A program made the translations under genes and the position numbers. 64,000 nucleotides of DNA. Origin: Littorina saxatilis (Eukaryota; Mollusca; Gastropoda; Littorinimorpha; Littorinidae). The DNA lies in the NCBI RefSeq assembly GCF_037325665.1, contig NC_090255.1:6692879-6756878 (forward strand). The letters are read 5' to 3'. Shown one piece after another: positions 22,770-35,100 of this stretch. Position 1 is the first letter of the stretch, and the number at the start of each line of letters is the position of its first letter. The notes beneath the pieces are model-generated. The model had not been told where the DNA came from. It saw only the letters and a list, made by a program, of their open reading frames with translations, and did not search any database.

Positions 22770-22821
<52 letters not shown>

Positions 22822-22956
22822 CGGCAATGCATTTGAAAAGGGTATTCAGTATGAGTCTCTACTTGAGAAAAAGGTACATTTGATGGGTAAGTGTGGGGGG
22901 GGGGGGTGTGTGTGTGCGTGTTAGGAACTCCCCGGCTCCCCCTCCACACACACACA

Positions 22957-22994
<38 letters not shown>

Positions 22995-23012
22995 CACACA
23001 CACACACACAGA
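22769..23012. repeat. Poly-G tract and (CA)n region
   Basis: About 52 G at 22769-22820, a shorter G run at 22896-22905, then CA repeats to 23010. Poly-G of this length is prone to assembly error. The flanks 22582-22768 and 23013-23128 hold nothing recognised. Confidence 0.85.
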
Positions 23013-23128
23013 AAGCATTGAGGCCTTAGATTGTTGGTATGTCCAATTTGTTGAAGAATAATGCTATTGATTGACATTTTTGGGGGGATGCACACGATTA
23101 ATTACACGACTGAGAAGAAATTCAAGTT

Positions 23129-23391
23129 TTACGCCCTCACGGCAAAGCCATTAGGGGCATGTTCCCGGGTTTAAAGTCCGACTTTGGATGAGATACACAA
23201 GTGTATGCGTGTTTAGGTGGTATCAGCCATCTGCACTTATGGCAGAATGACCGAGGTCTTTTACGTGCCACTAGTGTGGTGACACGGGGGTGGGACATGG
23301 ATACCGTCTCTGAGTCTGCACATAAAGTTGACCCGTTTTCGTCCCGGCCCGGATTCGAACCAGCGACCTTTTGATCATACGTCCAGTAATT
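23129..23391 (-). mobile_element. SINE-A, copy 4 (tRNA head truncated)
   Basis: The tail and body are complete and include the ancestral segment GACTTTGGATGAGATACAC from which the 29-bp minisatellite at 6205-8494 arose. The tRNA-like head is cut off near 23391. Confidence 0.8.
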
Positions 23392-25237
23392 ACACGACTG
23401 AGAAGGAGTGTGAATTTAACAGTTTTCTCCAAACATGTATTCATTAGAACGTTCCATTAGATATGCACAAGCTCATTTTTTCACGGGGAACAGTGTTTTA
23501 GCCAGCACCGCGTGCGAAGCACATGCGCGTATGCGGCAAGAACATTGGTAAACAGGTTTGAGGCGGTACGTATTCTGACTTTTTCTGATCAATAGAACTC
23601 TCGTGTTGGGGTTTTCCCATTAACACGTTTAACTAAATCCTAGCGCTGTAATATTAGATTATTTTGACAAACAATAGGTCTCTTTGTTGGTAGGGCCTTG
23701 TTAGTATTCATTCATGAATTATACACAGCGCTTTGAGCTCGCGCCAAAAGAAAGGTCGTCCGACATGAGTGAAGCACGCGAGCACGTGTGCGTACTTGCA
23801 GACGAGAGAAGTCACCTAGGTCTTTCTGCTTTCTTCGGCGAAACAGGTATGACACTAAAATAACGATGACACCTTTCGGTTATCGCCAGATCAGTCTGAC
23901 GATGGCCCCAGAATAGATCTGTCTATCATGTCAAGGAGCAGATTTGACTCGGAGAATCTATTTTTAGATCATCATGCGGTTTCGCCGAAAATCATATCGC
24001 ACCTTCTACTCTAGGTCATTGGGTTATTTACTGATCGCTTATCTGTATGCGGAATGTGTTAATAACCAAGTATCGGTGTTAACACTTGCTGATGATGTAA
24101 GTCTGGGGGTGGTGGTGAGGAAGAATGACAAATGGTACCTGTTTCTTTGCGTGTCGATGTTGTGTTGACCTTTTGCACTTGTTTTTTATTAGAAAAACGA
24201 GCCTGCAGTGTTTATTATCAGTTGTGTGCACATTTACAGCAAAATACTAATGAATGCAATTAATTTGTAACCCACGGTAATAATGTTGGACTGTACTTTA
24301 ACTATATCATAGAATTTTGTTATATTTTTTTTTATAAACCCTTAAATTGTATTTCTATTTAGTGAGCACTCACTATATTTGCACCAAAACATAAAATGTC
24401 TCTAGTCTATGTCTCAGATTTGCATGAATGTTTGTAAACAAAATTGGCAACCTGCTTCTGTAGTCAGCCAGCAAAAGGTTTTTCATGTCAGTGTTATTAT
24501 TCATGTCTTGAAGATTCATTTTTCAGTATGTTGAAAAACAATGCTCAGTCATATAAAAGTTCTGTAACTATGACAGATTTAAACATCCCAGGTGGCAGAC
24601 AGCACACGCACTGTAGCATGAGTGAATTTCTTTGAGATAGCCAATGAAAACATAAGCTTTGTGACACACCTCCTGCTGTGACCAATCCTTGAACAGCACT
24701 CAAGGGGTCAATATCTATCTATCTAAGTGAGTTGTTCTTCAGTACTGGTGACAGAAAGGGGGAAAAGTGGTCAAAATTCAAATCTCTAGTTTTGTTTTTG
24801 AAATATTGCTTTTCATAAAGCAGAAATACTGTAGTATCTGTTGTACATAAGAAAAAATCACTGGTTCACATGGTTCCTACATAATCTAACTTTTAAAGCT
24901 GGTTCTTGTGTGTCTGTGTGTATGTTTGTATGATGACGATAGGACCCGAAACGGCTGCACGGACTGAGACAGGAATTGCAGAGAATGTTCTTTGCCACTC
25001 GAGTCGTGTCATAAGGTACTTTTGGAATAGCAAATTTGAAAGGATTCTTCAAAAAATGGCGGAAAACATTATATACCCTGTGAGCTATCGAGGATCCTCC
25101 CCGTCTGGGCTGTCGAAACATGGTCTTGTATATATACGACTTGTGTCTGTCTGTGTGTGTGTTCGCGATGCGCGGCCAAAGCTCTTGATGGATCTGCTTA
25201 AAATTTGGTGGGCATCTGCAGGTACACCCCGGACACA
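23392..25237 (+). other. Upstream region of the transporter; no coding exon recognised
   Basis: Mostly unique, AT-rich sequence. At 23700-23846 a GC-richer block ends in GAAACAG followed by GTATGAC, a possible donor, and could be an alternative 5' UTR exon of the transporter. No TATA box is evident there. At 24890-25140 a repeat-like segment (GATAGGACCCGAAACGGCTG) resembles transposon sequence but has no second copy here. Confidence 0.3.
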
Positions 25238-25435
25238 TTGGGTTTATGGGTTGTGAAAGAGTGAATGCTCTTGCTTTTTCCCCAAACATTGGAGGGGCCA
25301 ATCACTAGCGAGGGATGTGTCGGAAACATGTGGACAGGAGTACGTGTGAAGTTATTTATCAAAGGGAAAGCAAGGGTATATCAGTGTATCACTCTTTCAC
25401 AACCAAACAAACCTGATGGATTTATTTCAGAAAGT
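25238..25435. mobile_element. AATAACTCTGTCGGG MITE, copy 2 (diverged)
   Basis: Carries GTTGTGAAAGAGTGAATGC at the left, CACTCTTTCACAACC at the right and the conserved middle GGCCAATCACTAGCGAG. The extreme ends are eroded. Confidence 0.6.
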
Positions 25436-25561
25436 CGTCTATTGGACTTAGACAGAAGGGGATTAAACTAGAAGAGGAATGCATTCCTCTCTCTCTGCAC
25501 ATAATAATAACATACCATTACCATTGTTAGTTTAATTGATGTCGGACCTTGTTTGTTATAG

Positions 25562-25884
25562 GTTGAGGTCCAAAGGGGCGCAGTGGTTCAACTGCTCAGC
25601 CGTTTTCCCGTTGGTTTCTTGACGACTGGTTCCCACTCCCAGTCTACGACCTCTACGTCAGCCACCACCACCACCACCATACAACAGCAACAACATGGAG
25701 ATTCCTTCTGAGTGGTTGTGGATTGTCATCGTCTCATTTATCGTTTCCTTCGTGTTAGCCTTTGGAATTGGCGCTAACGATGTTGCAAATTCGTTCGGAA
25801 CGTCGGTTGGGGCAAAGGTTCTCACGCTTGTCCAGGCGTGCATCCTGGGAACCATTTTTGAAATCGCTGGCGCTGTTTTGATAG
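25562..25884 (+). CDS. SLC20A: SLC20 exon 1 (5' UTR 25562-25694, coding from 25695)
   Basis: Acceptor TTGTTTGTTATAG precedes 25562, so an upstream noncoding exon is expected. The leader has a CCA/CAG-rich stretch before ATG. It codes for residues 1-63: a first membrane helix ([16 protein letters not shown]) and the signature [14 protein letters not shown]. Donor ATAG/GTTTGT, phase 1. Confidence 0.9.
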
Positions 25885-28800
25885 GTTTGTAGACTTTTGC
25901 TTCTTTTGTTTATTTTTGCAAGGGTCTGATTTATTCACTTAGTGTTTTAAGACTGTCAATGTCCGTGATACAGTGTGTCATCTTTCCTCGTCCTTGTCTA
26001 CATGTACATGTACGTGTAAGTGGCAATTTCTGTTTTTTTTTATTTATTTATTTTTTTTAAATTGAACTAAAATCATCAACCAGTCAGTGACTCCTAAGGT
26101 ATTGATTACAGTTGAATGTTTTGTATCATTGCTACATTACTACAATATGGTTTGACTGACTGAATGACCCATTTCTTGGATGCATTTTCCTTATCATGGA
26201 GGTAATACTGGGACAATACCCCTAGCCCAAACACACACCCCTCCTCACCACTGCAGGGTTCGACACTAGCGGGGGCGGGGGGCGGAACGCCCCAGAGTTT
26301 TGTGTTCCGCCCCAAACATTGCCGAAGCTTGGGGCCCACTCCGCCCCAGGATAAATTCCAACAATGACAAACCGAAAATTCTAATGCTAGAGCCAATCAC
26401 TAAAAATCGCCAGTCAAAGTCGTCACTGAAATTTGCGTTACGATCAATGCCGCAGTCAAGGAAAAAAAACATTAAAATCGTCAAAGGACAATGCGGCTGC
26501 CGCAAGGGAAATAACTCCCACTCTTTAGCGTGAGAGATAAGTATCGCCTTCGAATGCCAAACGCAAAATGTGGCGACACATCCCTGGTGTAAAAAGACAT
26601 GGAAATGAAGATGAAGAACAGGGTGGAGAGAAACGAAAAAAGGAGACCGATGCAGCCAAAAGCGCAAAGCGCTGGCGTAATTTCAATGTCAAATGGTTGA
26701 AAGAATTTCCCTGGCTTCAGTACGATGAAGAAAAACAGACAATGCATTGCCGCACGTGAATACTGAGAGTGGTCCCCAGATTGTTGTTTTCCGCCCCAGC
26801 AATTTCCATCTCTGGGGCCAGTGTGGCCCCAGGCCAAATAAGTTAGTGTCGACCCCTGCACTGCCACCTTTTGAGGTTGGTCCTCTTCTGAGGGCCCAAT
26901 GTCATTTATCACTGCAAATTTGTTTGGCTATCGTGAATGTGTGTGTCACTGTGTGTGTGGCTCAGATGCTACTTTTCGTTTGACAGCAGAAAGCCCTCCT
27001 CTGGCATGAAAGCCATGAGAATGCTAGGTTTCTAATCAATTGACATTTACTTGGTTTCAGGGTACAAAGTGTCAGATACCATACGGAAAGGAATTATTGA
27101 CGTCAGACCTTACAATGGAACGGAAGACCTGCTGTTGCTGGGCAACTTGTCAGCGCTTTCAGGTAAGGCACAAAAACAAAGGATTCAGGCTTTCGAGTTC
27201 CCCACCGATCTTTTATACTCCCAACCTTAAAGAATTTTTTTCTCAACAAAAACATGAATAAGAAAAATGTCCGCTTATCTTCATGTTTGCATAGTTAATC
27301 CTCATAAAATAATTGTCATACTCAATGTTGGTGATATTTGTCTGTGAGTGAGGTACCTAGTTAATATTTCTACCGGAGTCGGGCCATTCAGTACGAGGAA
27401 GACAGGACCTTTTAAAGTTCCGTCAAACCTGAGTATAAGTAACCAATCAAAAATGGCCATTACAGACAGGTGGTCGCAGCGGAAAGGAGAATAATATAGA
27501 AGACAAGTTGTTATGGGAGTGGTTGTTGTGGGCAGGGAGTCGCTTTGGAGAGGTGGTCGCAAAGGCAGGTTAGACTGTACCATGAAATCAGCTGAACTTT
27601 GTCTAACATGCTACAGCCGATTCACTGAAAACACAAGTGGGATGTAGCACTTTGGGCCAGTTTGGGTCCCCCCAAACCCCTCCTCCCCTGCCTTTTGGGT
27701 TGTCTCTAAGTTCCATCCATTCCCCCCCCCCCCCCCCCTCCCACTTACATTCCCCTGCATACTTCCCAAGCTGTCGCCAGCTAGTGTTGGTCATCCTACA
27801 GTGACAGCTGTTTCTGGCTGAATTGATATTCTATAGCTCCATTTACTGATGGTTAGGGTACAGACAGACTGTGCAATGTGTTACAAACAGATAGACAGCT
27901 TGTATTGCAAACAGATAGACAGCTTGTCAATCAATCAATCAATATGAGGGTACAGTTCTAAGCGCAGGGAAATTTTTTTTTTTAAATAATTTTTTTTTAA
28001 TGCAATTTATATCGCGCACATATTCAAGGCGCAGGGATTTATTTATGCCGTGTGAGATGGAATTTGTTTACACAATACATCACGTATTCACATCGGCCAG
28101 CAGATCGCAGCCATTTCGGCACATATCCTACTTTTCACGGCCTATTATTCCAAGTCACGCGGGTATTTTGGTGGACATTTTTATCTATGCCTATACAATT
28201 TTGCCAGGAAAGACCCTTTTGTCAATCGTGGGATCTTTAACGTGCACACCCCAATGTAGTGTACACGAAGGGACCTCGGTTGTGTTACAAACAGATAGAC
28301 AGCTTGTGTTACAAACAGATATCTTGTATTACAAACAGATAGACAGCTTGTGTTACAAACAGATAGACAGCTTGTATTACAAACAGATAGACAGCTTGTG
28401 TTACAAACAGATAGACAGCTTGTATTACATACAGATAGACAGCTTGTGTTACAAACAGATATCTTGTATTACAAACAGATAGACAGCTTGTGTTACAAAC
28501 AGATAGACAGCTTGTATTACAAACAGATAGACAGCTTGTGTTACAAACAGATAGACAGCTTGTGTTACAAACAGATAGACAGCTTGTGTTACAAACAGAT
28601 ATCTTGTATTACAAACAGATAGACAGCTTGTGTTACAAACAGATAGACAGCTTGTGTTACAAACAGATAGACAGCTTGTGTTACAAACAGATAGACAGCT
28701 TGTGTTACAAACAGATAGACAGCTTGTGTTACAAACAGATAGACAGCTTGTGTTACAAACAGATAGAGAGCTTGTGTTACAAACAGATAGAGAGCTTGTG

Positions 28801-31497
28801 TTACAAACAGATATCTTGTATTACAAACAGATAGACAGCTTGTGTTACAAACAGATAGACAGCTTGTGTTACAAACAGATAGACAGCTTGTGTTACAAAC
28901 AGATAGACAGCTTGTGTTACAAACAGATATCTTGTATTACAAACAGATAGACAGCTTGTGTTACAAACAGATAGACAGCTTGTGTTACAAACAGATAGAC
29001 AGCTTGTGTTACAAACAGATAGACAGCTTGTGTTACAAACAGATAGACAGCTTGTGTTACAAACAGATAGACAGCTTGTGTGACAAACAGATAGACAGCT
29101 TGTGTTACAAACAGATAGACAGCTTGTGTTACAAACAGATAGACAGCTTGTGTTACAAACAGATAGACAGCTTGTGTTACAAACAGATATCTTGTATTAC
29201 AAAAAGATAGACAGCTTGATTTACAAACAGATAGACAGCTTGTGTTACAAACAGATAGACAGCTTGTGTTACAAACAGATAGACAGCTTGTGTTACAAAC
29301 AGATATCTTGTATTACAAACAGATAGACAGCTTGTGTTACAAACAGATAGACAGCTTGTGTTACAAACAGGTAGACAGCTTGTGTTACAAACAGATAGAC
29401 AGCTTGTGTTACAAACAGATAGACAGCTTGTGTTACAAACAGATAGACAGCTTGTGTTACAAACAGATAGACAGCTTGTGTGACAAACAGATAGACAGCT
29501 TGTGTTACAAACAGATAGACAGCTTGTGTTACAGATAGACAGCTTGTGGTACAAACAGATAGACAGCTTGTGTTACAAACAGATAGACAGCTTGTGTTAC
29601 AAACAGATATCGAAGTGAAATATTTGACGTCAAAGGTCAAACAAGTTCGAAAAATTTTCAGACCGTGAATATAACATTTGGTGTCACATACAAAATTCTG
29701 TCACTTCTTCTGCATGTCTTCCGAGGAAGTGACAAAGAATATGTAGAGGTTACACGCCGAGTCTCAGTGATTATTAAAAAATAATGGTCGAAGTTGGCGG
29801 ATCATGAAAAATGCGAGCTTTAGCGAGCTTTTTCATGACCGCGAACTGAGACCATTATTTTTTATAATCACTTAGACGAGGTGTGTAACCTCTTTATTCC
29901 TCGTTTCTTCAGTTATTCAAAGAAAAGAGGAGTTTTTTTGCGAAAGTTTGATCGAATCCTATTCACTCAACCAGTCAACCTGCGCAGGCGATCGATTAAT
30001 GTGCGGTTGTATAGTTTTGTGCAAATCATTCCATTCTGTTAACACTTCTTGTCAGTTTTCCTATTTTGGACTAAAAATAAAATCAAGTACACAGATAATG
30101 AGATATGCTGTTATTCTGCTGTGGCGGCAAAGGCAGATATTGTGTGTTCTGTATATGTTTTGGTATCGCTTAGGACAATGTTCTTTTGTCAAATGGGACT
30201 AGCAGACGAACTTTTGCACCCATGTTCCAACGTTAAAAACTGTATGAAGTTCAGTTTTCTGGGGAAAATAGTGTATGAAACCGCTTTATGTTGTTTAAAT
30301 TGATGAGATGTGTGCATTTGGTTGCGTGTGATCTGTTTATTAAATGAAATATTGTTGAAAACTGACCATCGAATTGCAGTCTGTTGTCGAAGAAACTGAG
30401 TGAAAAGAAATTTGAAAGGGGAACTACTCTTGTCGCTAGACAAAGTATGAGAGTTACTTGCCTTGGGAATTTGCTTGTGATGAACGGTTGTGCACAGCAG
30501 ATCTAGATTCAGAAAACAACCAAACTCATGGATTTTATATGGAGATTCATGTGTTCAAAGCCTGTAGTTGTTAATTTAAATGCGGTATGTTTGTATTGTT
30601 TGCTCCAGAGATGTATACTTCGTACATTAGAGCGTTCGGAACTTTTCAGTCGCAAAAGTAGTACCGACGCAGAACAGCTTCTCAACCCATTGCGCTATCG
30701 AGGATTCAGGCTGTTGCTGGGTCGTTATTTGTTTGGTTGCTGGGTGTTTATCGAAAAATAACTAGCTCTACAAGTTTACAGCTCTAGGTAAAGAAGCAGA
30801 GGGGGAATAAGTTGAGAACAAAGTTCGTCACGGTGACTTCAACATATATCTGCACAAGAAAATTAATCGTAAACAGCCAGGCTGTGCATGTATCGGTATT
30901 GTATCTAAGTTAATTTATTTTTAATGTTCATTATAATTTCATAAGCAGCATTTGACTCTGAATGGATTGATTTATGTGTTTTCACACTCATCAATTTCCC
31001 CTTGAGTTCATTATACTATATATAGACATCACTTGATTTCTTTGTTTTGACAGGTTCCTGTCTATGGTTGATGATTGCAACCTTTCTTCGTCTGCCGGTG
31101 TCGGCAACGCACAGCATTGTGGGAGCTACTGTGGGCTTCAGTCTGGTTGCCAAGGGCGCTGATGGGGTCGGCTGGGTCAAGCTGGGAATGATTGGTGAGT
31201 GAGAGAGAAAGAGGGAGAGAGAGAGCAAGAGTTTCTGTGGGTGTGTCAGTGTGTGTGTTTGTGTGTGAGTGTGCTTTTATGTTTGAGGTGGTTGGGAGCG
31301 AGGGGATTTGCGTGCGGAGGGGGGGGATGAAAAGTGGAGTAAGGGTCAGTGAGGGAGAGAGGGACAGAGGAAGAGACATAGAGAGAGACGAAGGGAGAGA
31401 GACAGTGTGTGTGTGTGAGTGTGTGTGATAGTCAGTGTGTGTGTGTGGATGCATATATGGTGGGTGTGTATGTGCATGCATGCTGGATATGTAGTGG

Positions 31498-31545
<48 letters not shown>

Positions 31546-32105
31546 ATGCATATGGTGTGTATGCATGAATCCGATACCTATGGTGTGTGTGTGTTCATAT
31601 GGTGTGTACTGTTTGTGTTTTAAACTAATGCATGGATTTTTTTAAGTGTGTTTATGTAGTATGTTGTGTGTGAGAGTACGTTTCTGTGCTAAGGTGCATT
31701 TGTGTCTTTGTTTATTGTAATTGGCTAGTGATTTTGATCTTTTTGGTGATTTTCTTGTCTTTTTACTATGGTGTCTTTGTTTTTGTAATTAGCTAATGAT
31801 TTTGATGTTTTTGGTGCCGATTTTCTTGTCATTTCAATGGCGTATTTGTAATTAGCTAATCAGTTTGGTGATCATTTTGTTGTCGTTTCAGTGGCCTCAT
31901 GGTTTATTTCTCCCCTTGCGTCCGGCATCATCACCACACTGCTGTTTATGTTTGTACGCAAACTAATTTTGGATAAGGTAAGAAAAGTTAGGAAAGAATC
32001 GCATGCATGCATATCCATGTGCAATAACTCATACAGTTACACACACAGACGGACAGACACACAGACAGACGCTTACACACACGCATACACACACACACAC
32101 ATACA

Positions 32106-32182
<77 letters not shown>

Positions 32183-35100
32183 AGAGAAGTGTGTGCATTT
32201 TATTGTATTTGTACTGTTGTAACAAATGTGTATTGAGAAAGGAAATGCTGTCCACGTTCTGTTAACCTTCACCGTACTTCGTGGGTCGTGGACGACCCAG
32301 AGCCTCACAAAATTGATTTTATCTCTGAAACTTTTGGGAGTTGTTAATTGAGACTTCATGTAATCTCTAATCACCATACGACCTTTCCAACCCCAATTGT
32401 TTGAAAGATTATTTTTGTAAACAAACAAATAAATGATGACGTAATTTGAACTACACAGTCCGGATGATGTGGGTCGTGGACGACCCATATGGAATTACAT
32501 AAGGAATGTGACGTTGTTTATTCTTATTCGGATGGCGTGGGTCATGTACGACCCATACTCTGCAAAGAGGCGGCAAAATGTTTATCCCTATTTGGATGGC
32601 GTGATCTGTGTTTTCAGGAGAATCAGCTGAAGAGAGGTCTCATTCTATTGCCCTTTTTCTACGGAATCACAATCTGCATCAACGCCTTCTCCATCTTCCA
32701 TGATGGATCAACCCGTAAGTTAATTTGTGCCATTTTACTGAAATGTAAAAAAAAATTGAATCAATAGACAAAATTCGGGAAATAACTCTGTTGGGTTTGC
32801 TCGAGTTGTGAAAGAGTGAATACTCTTGCTTTTAGTGAGGTAAACTTTCTCACAAGACATTTTAGGCCAGTTACTAGAGTTATCACTCTGTCTCAACCTG
32901 ACAGAGTGATTTTCTAAACATCTTGTATCGGGGGTTGAAGTGAGGGGCAAAGAGGGAGACAAGATGGAGGTGGCAGAGAAGTTATATGAGCATCACAGAT
33001 TGTAAAAGTTAAGCTGATGGACGAACTGAATTAGACATTTTGTACTGATCCCAGTTGATAATAATTCATTTGCAATTTTACTTACTCAGAATCCCCAAAA
33101 CAAAAAAGGTTCAAGTTATTCAATGATGTGTATGCTATGCAGCGTGCGCTAAATATAATGCATAACATACACATCATAGTTAGTTGTTCATCCGGGTCGC
33201 AGGTTAAAGGCGATCCAGACCTGTTTTCCCTTACTATTTTGTAGTACAAAAACTCAAACCCCCATTTTAAGACCCCCTCTTTACACCCCCGGTATAGGGG
33301 TGTGTATAGGATTCGGTCGATGTGTTTGTTTGTGTGTTTGTGTTCGCAGATCTCAAGAATGAACGGACCGATCGTCACCAAACTTGGTGAACAGGTTCTA
33401 TACATTCCTGAGACGGTCCTTACAAAAATTGGGACCAGTCAAACACACGGTTAGGGAGTTATTGGTGGATTAAGATTCTACAAGGACTTATAGTGGGACA
33501 TATTAATGGTCAAAGGGAAATAACCTTCTCAGTTGGTGGCAGTGAGAATGGTAAGGACGGGGGTGTTTTTCCTACCTCGGAGGAATTTCTTGTTTTATGA
33601 CCGTTTTCAAGGTTTTTCCAAAGTTGTAAATGGGGGGTTCTACTGTAATTTATTACTATTTTTTAGGATTTTGGGGGGAAAATACTCCATTTGAGTTAAG
33701 ACTACAATTTTCAAATGTGCTTCAACTGAGGTTTGTGTTACTAATGTTGTTTGTAAGGCCAAAAAAAGTAATAGGTGTGTTTACGGTAACATAGCCAAAA
33801 AAAATAGGGTAGGAAGGTAGGCAATCACTTTTTTTTTTAAAACTTTTTTTTCTAATGTGTACAAATTAAACCTACTTGACAGGGAAATAAGTGTGCGACT
33901 CGGGCGCTTTCGCTATCATTGCGTTTTCTGCACTCGTTTTCTTGGTTTTTGTTTTTGTTTTTTTGACAAATGTAATAAAAAGTTATAGGGTCGGCCCCTA
34001 AAAATAGGGTAGGTCGGGTTACCGTAACCACACCTATTTTTTTTTGTAGGCCTAACCACTTGGTTACTATTGTGGCCATCAGATTACTATTTTTTGACTT
34101 GACCATTACTCTTGTCAAGTGTTGGGGGTAAACAGGTCTGGGCGATCCGAGAAGCGTGGAACATGCACCGGATGTTGTGAAAAGCTTGTCCGAGGTAAAG
34201 GGGCTCTAATACTCTCCCAGATCGCTGAAAATCCTGACAGAGTTGTTTCCTGAAAATGTCTATTGCATTGCATTTGTTGTTGTTGCAGTGCTTCACTTCA
34301 ACAAGATTCCTCTGTATGGTGTCTTCGTTCTGTCCATCGGCCTGGGGGTCCTCACCGCTGTGGTTGTGCGCCTGTTTGTTGTGCCATGGCAGAGGAAGAA
34401 AATTAAAAGTAAGTTCAAAGATACAACTGCTGTGAACAATGGGGTTCCGCTGTAGCTCATTGGTTTGTAAAGGGAATCTTCTTGTCGTTCGCTTTTGCGA
34501 TTTGCGTGGCTCTCTGGTTCAGACCTGTTTACCCTTACGAATTTGGCGTAATTTATTACGATTTTCTGCAAAAAATACAACATTCCGCTATCCGTGTCAA
34601 GACTACGATTTTCATAAATAAATTTAAAAAAAAAAAAAAATTTTTAATTTTATTTTTTTAAATTTTTTTTGGCATTGTTTTTTTTAATGGCAAAATGGGG
34701 TGAAAAAGCACAGGACTGACCAGAGATCATGTCTGTCTGATGATTCCAGTGGTGAAGTCTCGCCCTCACTCATTCGGCAAGCGCAAGTACAGTAGAGAAG
34801 CGCTTGACACACTGAAAAAGGCCTACTACGAGCAAAAGAAAAAGAATCAGTGATCGATGCATGTGCTTTTGATGTGATCTTCTTTGAAATTATGATGACT
34901 ACAAAAATTGACTGATGTGTTTTGTTTGTGAATGATGGATATATGTGCATGATTGCGTTTCGCAGACACAGTTGTCATGTGCGTTGTAATTGGCGACGAA
35001 TGCTGGATGATTACTAATTTTGTGCCAGGATTACTATTTTTGGGGCTGAGCATTACTCCAAAACACTTATGGGGGTAAACAGGTTTGCTGGTTGGTTAAG

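Noticed and set aside
22769-22820. Long poly-G as a functional quadruplex element
   Set aside because: Homopolymers of this length are common sequencing/assembly artefacts and several occur in the window; nothing ties it to a gene.
28000-29640. Long repeated open frames such as LQTDRQLV and TSCLSVCN
   Set aside because: The 24-bp minisatellite is divisible by three, so both strands stay open; no gene structure.
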